Notes under the pieces: generated by a model | What the model saw: only the letters and a program-made list of their open reading frames with translations | Database searches by the model: none | What the model was told of the DNA's origin: nothing | Made by a program: the position numbers and the translations under genes | NCBI GenBank assembly: GCA_049115815.1 | Contig: JAGDZO010000002.1 | Span: forward strand, 124,001-188,000 | DNA: 64,000 nt | Origin: Marinoscillum sp049115815 | GTDB taxonomy: Bacteria > Bacteroidota > Bacteroidia > Cytophagales > Cyclobacteriaceae | Reading direction: 5' to 3' | Shown: one piece after another, positions 53,651-60,700 of the stretch | Position numbering within the stretch: the stretch's first letter is position 1 | Layout: every line of letters begins with the position of its first letter

Positions 53651-54535
53651 ATGGAAGAATTAATATCTATAGTAAAAAGTGGCTATTCAAATTATAGCAA
53701 TTATTTACTCAGCGAAGTTCTAAATCCCTCTTGGCATAATTACTTTTATTGGCTAATTGGTATTTCTGCATTGTTTTTTGTGCTCGAATTAGTTCGTCCT
53801 TGGCGAGAGAACCAATCTATTCTTAGAAAGGATTTTTGGCTGGACATGTTTTACATGTTTTTCAATTTTTTTCTCTTTTCCCTCATTATCTATAATGCTG
53901 CATCCGATATAGTGGTACACTACTTCAATCAATTATTGGGCTCATTTGGAATCAATAATTTGATAGCATTCGAGGTAATGTCCTGGCCAGTTTGGGCTCA
54001 TTTGTTGGTTGGTTTTGTTGTGAGGGATTTCGTTCAATGGTGGGTGCATAGACTTCTGCATGCCAGCCCCCAACTCTGGGAATTTCATAAGGTGCATCAT
54101 TCCGTCAAGGAGATGGGTTTTGCAGCCCATCTTCGTTACCATTGGATGGAAAATGTGATCTATCGCACATTAGAGTATATCCCTTTGGCCTTGATTGGTA
54201 TAGGATTGAGAGATTTCTTTATCATTCACATTTTCACTTTGGCTGTAGGTCATTTCAATCATTCCAATTTTAAAATTCCATTGGGTCCTTTCAAATATAT
54301 TTTTAATAACCCTCAGATGCATATTTGGCATCATGCCTATGAACTACCTAAGGCAAGAGAGAAGGGGGTGAACTTCGGAATCACATTGAGTGTTTGGGAT
54401 TATATTTTTAGTACGAATTATGTTCCTTCTGACGGTAAAAATATTGAGCTCGGCTTCCCTGATGCGGAAGATTTTCCTGAAGACTTTATCTCTCAAAACC
54501 TACACGGTTTCACTCAAAAGAAATCGAAGGTATAG
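53651..54535 (+). CDS. sterol desaturase / fatty acid hydroxylase family membrane protein
   Basis: A 294-residue membrane protein with about four hydrophobic segments (including FYWLIGISALFFVLELV and WLDMFYMFFNFFLFSLIIY). The di-iron histidine boxes of the fatty-acid-hydroxylase superfamily are in order: 'HRLLH' (about 138-142), 'HKVHH' (about 151-155), 'HFNH' (about 202-205) and 'HIWHH' (about 225-229). It would hydroxylate or desaturate a lipid at the membrane using oxygen; substrate unknown. It has its own Crp-type promoter (53586-53629), and the crp/fnr gene starts 21 bases after its stop, so both are probably on one transcript. Confidence 0.88.
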   Translation: MEELISIVKSGYSNYSNYLLSEVLNPSWHNYFYWLIGISALFFVLELVRPWRENQSILRKDFWLDMFYMFFNFFLFSLIIYNAASDIVVHYFNQLLGSFGINNLIAFEVMSWPVWAHLLVGFVVRDFVQWWVHRLLHASPQLWEFHKVHHSVKEMGFAAHLRYHWMENVIYRTLEYIPLALIGIGLRDFFIIHIFTLAVGHFNHSNFKIPLGPFKYIFNNPQMHIWHHAYELPKAREKGVNFGITLSVWDYIFSTNYVPSDGKNIELGFPDAEDFPEDFISQNLHGFTQKKSKV

Positions 54536-54556
54536 TTTGATTTCTTAAATTCACTC

Positions 54557-55207
54557 ATGGTTCAAAAAAGTTCGAATTATCGCGATCGCTTAAATGCGAT
54601 TCTACTTAGTTCTCAGTTTGAGTCTCAGCTCATAGATGAGATTTCAACTGTAGGAAGGCTGAAAAAAGTTATTTCAGGGGAGATACTTATTAGTCCTGAA
54701 ATAGAGAGTGATGAGATTCCGCTCGTGCTTGAAGGAACCTTGAAGGTGTCTAGAAAAGATGAAAGTGGGTCTGAACTCTTGTTGTATTTTTTGGATGGTG
54801 GAGAAACGTGCGCCATGTCCATTACATGTTGTATAGAAGGCAAGCGAAAGCCGATGTATGTGAGAGCAGAAGAAGATTCTGTGATGTGGATGATACCCAT
54901 GGGGTTAGTGGATGCGTGGTTGGTTCGCTATCAGTCTTTCCGAAAGTTTGTATTTCAGTCTTATCAGGTTCGGTTTGATGAATTACTAGGAGCTATTGAT
55001 AGTATAGCTTTTTTAAAACTGGACGAGCGCCTTTACAAATATTTGTTAGATAAAAAACAGGCGTCCGGTTCTTATGAGATTCACAAGACGCATGAGCAAA
55101 TTGCTACCGAAATGAATACTTCTAGGGTGGTGGTTTCGAGGTTGTTGAAAAAGTTAGAGCGTGAAGGGCGAATAGAACAGTATCGAAATAGGATTGATGT
55201 CCTTTAG
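54557..55207 (+). CDS. Crp/Fnr family transcriptional regulator
   Basis: A 216-residue regulator. Residues about 20-135 form the cyclic-nucleotide-binding-like beta-roll (VISGEILISPE, LVLEGTLKVSRKDESGSELLLYFLDGGE), and residues about 165-210 form the winged helix-turn-helix (HKTHEQIATEMNTSRVVVSRLLKKLEREGRI). The beta-roll carries a cysteine group, Cys85, Cys91 and Cys92 (CAMSITCC), in the segment where other sensors bind their signal; this could be a redox or sulfur-sensing site (inference). The gene lies between three genes whose promoters carry matched Crp-type sites, so it is the best candidate for their regulator. Confidence 0.93.
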   Translation: MVQKSSNYRDRLNAILLSSQFESQLIDEISTVGRLKKVISGEILISPEIESDEIPLVLEGTLKVSRKDESGSELLLYFLDGGETCAMSITCCIEGKRKPMYVRAEEDSVMWMIPMGLVDAWLVRYQSFRKFVFQSYQVRFDELLGAIDSIAFLKLDERLYKYLLDKKQASGSYEIHKTHEQIATEMNTSRVVVSRLLKKLEREGRIEQYRNRIDVL

Positions 55208-55211
55208 TTTT

Positions 55212-55255
55212 GTTACGAATGTTACCAATCCTCGATCAGTAGTTCGTTAGATTTG
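55212..55255 (+). promoter_or_regulatory. Crp/Fnr-type site and promoter of the sulP gene
   Basis: GTTAC-GAAT-GTTAC (55212-55225), then exactly 22 bases, then TAGATTTG (55248-55255). One half-site differs by a base from a perfect palindrome. Spacing is identical to the 53586 and 57002 elements. The transcript would start near 55261, 14 bases before the ATG. Confidence 0.7.
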
Positions 55256-55274
55256 GTGCAGTTCTAATTGCTCA

Positions 55275-56999
55275 ATGAGGAAATTAAGTCAACTCCTTCC
55301 TGTTTTAAGTTGGTTGCCCAACTATCAAAAGTCTTGGTTGAAAGGCGATATTTCTGCGGGTCTTACCGTAGGAGTAATGCTGATTCCTCAAGGAATGGCT
55401 TATGCGTTGATTGCCGGGTTGCCGCCTGTGTATGGCTTATATGCGGCCATAGTCCCACAATTAATTTATGCTTTTTTTGGTACTTCCAGGCAACTCTCAG
55501 TAGGACCGGTGGCGATGGATTCGCTGCTTGTTGCAAGTGGAGTATCCGTCATGGCAGTTCAAGGCACAGAGGCGTATTTGTCACTTGTTATTTTACTGAC
55601 CGTTTTTACGGGAATATTCCAGTTGTTTCTAGGTGTGATCAAAATGGGTTTTGTTACCAACCTATTGTCCAAGCCTGTAATAAGCGGATTTACATCTGCA
55701 GCAGCGTTTATTATTGGTGTCAATCAACTAAATCACTTACTAGGTATAGATCTTGTCAAATCCAATCAGGTGTTGAAGGTGCTTTCCGATGTTCCTACCA
55801 AAATTGATCAGACACATATGCTGACTTTGGGAATAGGGCTAACTACACTCTTGCTAATATATTTTCTAAAAAAATGGAAACAGTCCTTCCCAGGTGCGCT
55901 TACAGCAGTAATCTTAAGTTCTTTGGTAGTTTACTTTGGAGGGTTAAGCGAACAAAACGTGAGTATTCTAGCTCAGATTCCGGCTGGATTGCCCTCGTTT
56001 CAAATACCCGTTTTCTCCTATCAACAGTTTGTGGAGTTAGTGCCTTTGGCCCTGACTTTAGCTGTCATCTCTTTTATGGAGTCATATTCAGTATCAAAAT
56101 CTCTCGAGTCTAAGAGACATGAGTACAAAGTTGAAGCCAATCAAGAACTGGTTGCATTGGGGCTATCCAATATGGGTGGAGCTTTTTTTGGTTCTTTTCC
56201 TGTAGCAGGAGGTTTCTCAAGAAGTGCAGTAAACTTTCAATCAGGAGCTAGGACACCGCTCGCCAATGTTATTAGTGCAAGCTTAATTATTGTTACACTT
56301 TTGTTTTTGACATCTTGGTTTTACTATTTACCTCATGCGGTATTAGGAGCCATCATCCTAGTGGCTATATCGGGACTCATAGACCTGAAATATGCGGCAA
56401 AGCTCTGGCATGATAGTAAATTGGAATTTTGGTTAATGGTTTTCACCCTGCTATCTACTATCGTGTTTAGTATGGTTATAGGTATCATTACAGGAATTGT
56501 TCTTTCTGTATTGGTTTTGATGTATCAGCTAGCATACCCTCATATCGCTGAGTTAGGTAGACTTAAGGGGCACCATGAGTTTCGTAATGTTAAGCGATTT
56601 AAGGATTTGGAGACCTGGGATCATATTATGATCATCAGGCTAGATGCTTCTTTAAGGTTCATCAATATCAATTATTTCAAAGAATACATTGAGCGAAAAG
56701 TGATCGAACGAAAATCTAAAGGTCTGAATACCATCATTTTAGATGCAGGACCTATTAGCAATTTGGATGCTACAGCATCGGCGGGTCTCTTGGATCTTTT
56801 GATATATTTGAATGAAAATGGAATTGAATTCCTCATTTGTGATGTGATTGGGCCAGTACGAGATTCCATGAAGAGGTCTGGTCTAAATGAGAAAATACGA
56901 AAGGAACATGTTTTTCTCGATCTGAATGAAGCAGTCCGATTTGCCATTACCCATGAACAAGGAGAATTCAAAGAGTATGCGCTACAGGCGAACGATTAG
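55275..56999 (+). CDS. SulP family inorganic anion transporter with STAS domain
   Basis: A 574-residue membrane protein of the SulP/SLC26 family. The N-terminal signature is 'DISAGLTVGVMLIPQGMAYALIAGLPPVYGLYAAIVPQL', followed by about 12-14 membrane segments and 'GLSNMGGAFFGSFPVAGGFSRSAVNFQSGARTP'. Residues about 435-555 are the STAS domain (IMIIRLDASLRFININYFKEYI, TIILDAGPISNLDATASAGLLDLL). Such carriers move sulfate, bicarbonate or other anions. The neighbouring persulfide dioxygenase-rhodanese suggests sulfur-anion traffic here. It is transcribed from a Crp-type promoter. Confidence 0.93.
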   Translation: MRKLSQLLPVLSWLPNYQKSWLKGDISAGLTVGVMLIPQGMAYALIAGLPPVYGLYAAIVPQLIYAFFGTSRQLSVGPVAMDSLLVASGVSVMAVQGTEAYLSLVILLTVFTGIFQLFLGVIKMGFVTNLLSKPVISGFTSAAAFIIGVNQLNHLLGIDLVKSNQVLKVLSDVPTKIDQTHMLTLGIGLTTLLLIYFLKKWKQSFPGALTAVILSSLVVYFGGLSEQNVSILAQIPAGLPSFQIPVFSYQQFVELVPLALTLAVISFMESYSVSKSLESKRHEYKVEANQELVALGLSNMGGAFFGSFPVAGGFSRSAVNFQSGARTPLANVISASLIIVTLLFLTSWFYYLPHAVLGAIILVAISGLIDLKYAAKLWHDSKLEFWLMVFTLLSTIVFSMVIGIITGIVLSVLVLMYQLAYPHIAELGRLKGHHEFRNVKRFKDLETWDHIMIIRLDASLRFININYFKEYIERKVIERKSKGLNTIILDAGPISNLDATASAGLLDLLIYLNENGIEFLICDVIGPVRDSMKRSGLNEKIRKEHVFLDLNEAVRFAITHEQGEFKEYALQAND

Positions 57000-57001
57000 T
57001 T

Positions 57002-57045
57002 GTAACCTGTGTTACTAAACATCATGAGTGTCTCCACTAATATTG
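57002..57045 (+). promoter_or_regulatory. Crp/Fnr-type site and promoter of the CstB-like gene
   Basis: GTAAC-CTGT-GTTAC (57002-57015) is a perfect palindrome starting 2 bases after the sulP stop. TAATATTG (57038-57045, one mismatch to TAnnTTTG) follows after exactly 22 bases. Transcription would start near 57051, 15 bases before the ATG at 57066. Confidence 0.7.
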
Positions 57046-57065
57046 GGGATTAAAGAATAAGAATT

Positions 57066-58475
57066 ATGAAAATAGAACAGATATATACTGGTTGTTTAGC
57101 TCAAGGAGCATATTATGTAGAAAGTGAGGGAGAGGCCGCTATTATAGATCCTTTGCGTGAGTCTGCGCCCTACATTAAGCAAGCGGAGAAAGAAGGTGCC
57201 AAAATCAAATATATTTTTGAAACCCATTTTCATGCTGATTTCGTTTCTGGTCATGTGGATTTGGCGAATAAGACTGGAGCCAAGATAGTTTTCGGTCCGA
57301 ATGCTCAAACGGAGTATGATATTCATCTTGCCAAAGATTCCGAAGTATTTGAACTTGGTAAAATCAGAATAAAGGTCTTGCATACTCCCGGACATACGAT
57401 GGAGAGTACCACTTATCTGCTCTATGACGAATCTGGTAAAGAGCATTGCATATTTAGTGGAGATACCTTGTTTATTGGTGATGTTGGAAGGCCAGATTTG
57501 GCACAACATGGCGATATTGATCAAAATGCGCTAGCGGGATTTTTGTTTGATAGCCTTAGGTCTAAGATTATGACTTTGCCAGATGACGTAATCGTATATC
57601 CTGCTCATGGTGCAGGTTCTGCCTGTGGTAAAAACATGAGTAAGGAGACTTCAGACTTGCTTGGCAATCAAAAGAAAACCAATTATGCTTTGAGAGCGGA
57701 TATGACCAAGGAAGAATTTATTAAGGAAGTAACAGATGGCCTACTTCCACCGCCGCATTATTTTGCGCAAAATGTGGCCATGAACAAATCTGGAGCACAA
57801 GGTTTGGACGAAGTACTTAAAAGAGGAAATATTGCACTTGATGTTGAAACTTTTGAATCACTTTCTAACCATGAAGGAGCGCTTGTATTGGACACTAGAG
57901 ATCCTCAAGAGTTTGCCGAAGCGCATATACCCAATTCTATTTTCATTGGGATTAATGGAGGCTTTGCGCCGTGGGTAGGCGCTTTGATTCCAGACCTTCA
58001 GCAGCCAATAATATTCATTGCGCCAGAGGGAAGGGAGCAAGAAATAGTTACTAGACTTTCCAGAGTAGGATATGATAATACCATGGGTTACCTGGCCGGA
58101 GGTTTAAAATCTTGGGTAAATGCAGGTAAAGAGGTTGATTCCGTTAAGTCAATACCTGCGACTGAGCTGGCAGACCTCAACGCACTGTCAAGTCTGAATA
58201 TTGTAGATGTTCGAAAACCTTCTGAGTTTGATGCTGAGCATATAGAAGGTGCTGAGAATTATCCACTTGATTTCATCAATGAAAAGATGTTGGAATTAAA
58301 TCGTGATGAAACTTATCATATTCATTGTGCAGGTGGATATCGCTCTATGATCGCTGCGTCTATATATAAGTCCAGAGGCTATCACAATCTAGTAGATGTT
58401 GCAGGAGGATTCAAGGCTATTAGTAATACCGACATTCCGGTGACTAAGTTTGTTTGTTCCAGCACCAATTCTTGA
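57066..58475 (+). CDS. CstB-like persulfide dioxygenase / rhodanese fusion
   Basis: A 469-residue cytoplasmic protein. Residues 1-240 are an ETHE1-type metallo-beta-lactamase-fold persulfide dioxygenase: 'THFHADFVSGH' (53-63), 'HTPGHTMEST', 'FSGDTLFIGDVGRPDLA' and 'VYPAHGAGSACGK'. Residues about 255-365 are a first rhodanese domain in which the active-site Cys is replaced (Ala319 in FIAPEGRE). Residues about 370-465 are a second, intact rhodanese (Cys421 in HIHCAGGYRS). MBL-pseudorhodanese-rhodanese is the order of staphylococcal CstB, which oxidises persulfides to sulfite and thiosulfate. It has its own Crp-type promoter and precedes a rhodanese lipoprotein by 5 bases. Confidence 0.93.
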   Translation: MKIEQIYTGCLAQGAYYVESEGEAAIIDPLRESAPYIKQAEKEGAKIKYIFETHFHADFVSGHVDLANKTGAKIVFGPNAQTEYDIHLAKDSEVFELGKIRIKVLHTPGHTMESTTYLLYDESGKEHCIFSGDTLFIGDVGRPDLAQHGDIDQNALAGFLFDSLRSKIMTLPDDVIVYPAHGAGSACGKNMSKETSDLLGNQKKTNYALRADMTKEEFIKEVTDGLLPPPHYFAQNVAMNKSGAQGLDEVLKRGNIALDVETFESLSNHEGALVLDTRDPQEFAEAHIPNSIFIGINGGFAPWVGALIPDLQQPIIFIAPEGREQEIVTRLSRVGYDNTMGYLAGGLKSWVNAGKEVDSVKSIPATELADLNALSSLNIVDVRKPSEFDAEHIEGAENYPLDFINEKMLELNRDETYHIHCAGGYRSMIAASIYKSRGYHNLVDVAGGFKAISNTDIPVTKFVCSSTNS

Positions 58476-58480
58476 GAAGT

Positions 58481-58876
58481 ATGAAGATAAAAGATCTGCT
58501 ATTTACGCTAGTCTTATTGATGATATTGATTGCCTGTTCTTCACCACAGGAGAGGAGCTATCAAAGAGTTGGAAATGAGGAGTTTTCGACCTTCATTGAT
58601 AATCCGGAAGTGCTATTAATAGATATACGTACAGATGCGGAAACTTCAAAGGGCATAATAGAGGGTGCTTTGCTTATTGATTTTTTCAGCCCAGATTTTA
58701 CGAGCCAGATCGAGCAGTTGGATAGAAATGCTCCTATCGCTATCTACTGTGCTTCTGGGGGGCGAAGTGCCAAGGCAGCTTCGCAACTTCAGAGTTTGAA
58801 TTTCAAGGAAATTGTTGAGCTCAAAGTTGGTTTCAATGGATGGAAAGCGGCGGGTTATCCAGTGAAAGAGAATTGA
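58481..58876 (+). CDS. rhodanese-domain lipoprotein
   Basis: A 131-residue lipoprotein (Cys19, LIAC) with one rhodanese domain: 'VLLIDIRTDAETSKGIIEGALLIDFF' and the active-site loop 'IAIYCASGGRSAKAASQL' with Cys90. It should hold a persulfide on the outer face of a membrane, where it could hand sulfur to, or take it from, exported partners. The ATG at 58481 is used because it gives the signal; an upstream TTG lies in the CstB-like gene. It ends the putative operon, followed by a strong terminator. Confidence 0.88.
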   Translation: MKIKDLLFTLVLLMILIACSSPQERSYQRVGNEEFSTFIDNPEVLLIDIRTDAETSKGIIEGALLIDFFSPDFTSQIEQLDRNAPIAIYCASGGRSAKAASQLQSLNFKEIVELKVGFNGWKAAGYPVKEN

Positions 58877-58899
58877 TTAGATTTGTGTGAATCTAACAT

Positions 58900-58922
58900 A
58901 AAGCGCTTCGGCGCTTTTTTTG
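58900..58922 (+). terminator. rho-independent terminator with UUCG tetraloop
   Basis: AAAGCGC (58900-58906) pairs with GCGCTTT (58911-58917) around TTCG, running into seven T's. It closes the sulfur-related gene block. Confidence 0.92.
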
Positions 58923-59011
58923 TAGATACTGATAAGATTAATTGTTGGTATAGATTTTGATTCAAATGGTCATATTTGCATTTGATCACGATCTTCTCAA
59001 TTCTCTACTAG

Positions 59012-59821
59012 ATGAAACAACTTAAGATTGTTTTTGTATTTTTTTTCTTGATTTCCTCATTGTATTCAACTTCTCAGATTTTGGATGGAAAAAAGGAGGT
59101 TATTGAAGTTGGTGAATCACTGGAAGAGTATATCAAAGAAAATCATGTGGATGAGATCGAGGAGATCGTTCACCGATTCACTGAATCGAGGATGTTTCTT
59201 AACTATCTCCTAGAGAAAGGACATCACATCAATGCTGATACTGTTAAGCTCAAGCGACGCGATATAAGGATTGGCTCAGATATTGACGTTTATGTGAAGC
59301 ATTTTACTGAGCACCAGAATTTTACGATGATTATGGTTCCGGTGGATATATATCCATTGGTGATATATGATACGTTGCTTTTCTCGGTATTGGAAGTAAG
59401 TGATGAGTGGCTTAGAGAGAAGTTTTACTACCATGATTTATCCGATGAAAGGGTAAAGTCTGATTTGCTCTCGCTTGAAAATCATGAATTGATCACAAAG
59501 CACATGTATGATCAAGTAATGAAAGAAACAAGGCAAGGAAGTGCAGAAGTAGAGGTAAGATTGCACGAGAGCTATATTACAACCAATAGTATTCATTTAA
59601 ATACTCACGAGTTAGGAAAAGACGAAAAGGCTCAGATGCTTAGGTCATGGAGTATTTTCAAAAAGCTCCTTTCACATAACCTTGATTTGAATGTTGAAAT
59701 GAATATTTACATTTTCGGCCATGACGATATGAATATCATCATTCTCAATAAAGATGAAGAGGAAATTCATCGTATTACTCCAAGTAATATTTTTACCAGA
59801 CATCATTTCGAGGAGGAGTAA
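59012..59821 (+). CDS. hypothetical exported protein
   Basis: A 269-residue protein with a signal peptide (about 1-21, LYSTSQ). The mature part is charged and mostly helical at first (EEYIKENHVDEIEEIVHRF), then mixed ('RIGSDIDVYVKHFTEHQNFTMIMVPVDIYPL', 'NIYIFGHDDMNIIILNKDEEEIHRI'). No known domain was recognised. Its stop overlaps the start of the next small gene by one base (TAATG), so they are translationally linked, though the second protein looks cytoplasmic. Function unknown. Confidence 0.65.
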   Translation: MKQLKIVFVFFFLISSLYSTSQILDGKKEVIEVGESLEEYIKENHVDEIEEIVHRFTESRMFLNYLLEKGHHINADTVKLKRRDIRIGSDIDVYVKHFTEHQNFTMIMVPVDIYPLVIYDTLLFSVLEVSDEWLREKFYYHDLSDERVKSDLLSLENHELITKHMYDQVMKETRQGSAEVEVRLHESYITTNSIHLNTHELGKDEKAQMLRSWSIFKKLLSHNLDLNVEMNIYIFGHDDMNIIILNKDEEEIHRITPSNIFTRHHFEEE

Positions 59822-60081
59822 TGTTACTAGGCGATTGTCCTACACATAAGAGATGCTACGTCTCAAAGGAGCACGCAGAAATTGCATTGGTTGAATTCCG
59901 CAGAGGCGGAAATTTCAGAGAAGGGACAGGACCGATTAATGTCTATCAATGCGAATTTTGCCAACAGTGGCATTTCACTTCAAAAGGAACGCCAAGCAAA
60001 GTTCTTGATCCAGAAGGAAATGACTCCAAGATTACATCTTCTGAGATAAAAGAATGGGAGAGGAAATTTAGAAAATATTAA
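59821..60081 (+). CDS. small Cys-rich (zinc-ribbon-like) protein
   Basis: An 86-residue protein with cysteine pairs that could bind one zinc: 'GDCPTHKRCYVSKEHAEIAL' and 'INVYQCEFCQQWHFTSKG'. The pattern C-x5-C...YxCxxCxxWHxTS is typical of a small conserved bacterial family of unknown role. It starts at the ATG that overlaps the previous stop by one base and meets the DUF4494 gene tail to tail with a 4-base overlap (60078-60081). Confidence 0.7.
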   Translation: MLLGDCPTHKRCYVSKEHAEIALVEFRRGGNFREGTGPINVYQCEFCQQWHFTSKGTPSKVLDPEGNDSKITSSEIKEWERKFRKY

Positions 60082-60560
60082 TTCTCCTCACTTTCACTGA
60101 GCGGCTTTAGATTTGAGGGAATTCCTTCTGCATTGCTCTCATACGGGAAAACCTCTAAGAAAGTAGTGAGTGTAATCGAAGGAATTTCGAAAGGAACAAG
60201 CATGGCATTTAGATGTTCTTCTACTTTTTCGAAGGCTTGCTTCACGTGTTCTGCGCTTACGAGTAAGTAGGTGTTGATCTTGACCTCTTTGTCACTATCG
60301 CCATCTACTGTTGCGTAAACTACTTTACACTTAAAATATTTGTCATACGCATCGTCTTCTACTACTTCTGCTATGTTAGTTTTAGTGATTTGCGTGACCG
60401 TAAATTCTCCTCTGATATCTCGTTCGCAGATTTCATACAGCCTGCTTTCCGCATCAGTGTATGAAACTGCATCTAGCAAAAACGCGTCAGTTACCTGCTT
60501 GAGCATTCCATCATCTAATTCACGGTTGTGTTTTACTTTGCAAGAATACCAGATTTTCAT
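60078..60560 (-). CDS. DUF4494 domain-containing protein
   Basis: A 160-residue soluble protein typical of Bacteroidota DUF4494: it begins 'MKIWYSCKVKH' and has 'VTDAFLLDAVSYTDAESRLYEI', 'FTVTQITKTNIAEVV' and 'YLLVSAEHVKQAFEKVEEHL'. Function is not known. The ATG at 60558-60560 matches the usual family start; an in-frame TTG at 60584 would overlap the -7 element (TATATTTG, 60582-60589). Placement is convergent with the small Cys-rich gene. Confidence 0.88.
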   Translation of the reverse strand: MKIWYSCKVKHNRELDDGMLKQVTDAFLLDAVSYTDAESRLYEICERDIRGEFTVTQITKTNIAEVVEDDAYDKYFKCKVVYATVDGDSDKEVKINTYLLVSAEHVKQAFEKVEEHLNAMLVPFEIPSITLTTFLEVFPYESNAEGIPSNLKPLSESEEN

Positions 60561-60581
60561 ACGCTTCGTTATTTTGGATTG

Positions 60582-60589
60582 CAAATATA
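60582..60589 (-). promoter_or_regulatory. -7 element of the DUF4494 gene
   Basis: On the minus strand TATATTTG is an exact TAnnTTTG, 22 bases before the ATG at 60560. No clear -33 was found. Confidence 0.45.
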
Positions 60590-60650
60590 GCTGTAGCTCG
60601 ATCAGCTAAAAGTGAATAAAGAATTAGTTATTAACATCGCCGTAATTTTC

Positions 60651-60679
60651 TTGAAACTTCCAACGAGTGCTTACATTTG
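60651..60679 (+). promoter_or_regulatory. promoter of acetoacetyl-CoA synthetase gene
   Basis: TTG (60651-60653), 18 bases, then TACATTTG (60672-60679). It overlaps an in-frame TTG at 60677, which shows that the ATG at 60701 is the real start. Confidence 0.55.
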
Positions 60680-60700
60680 AACCCTACTAATCCAAACAAC

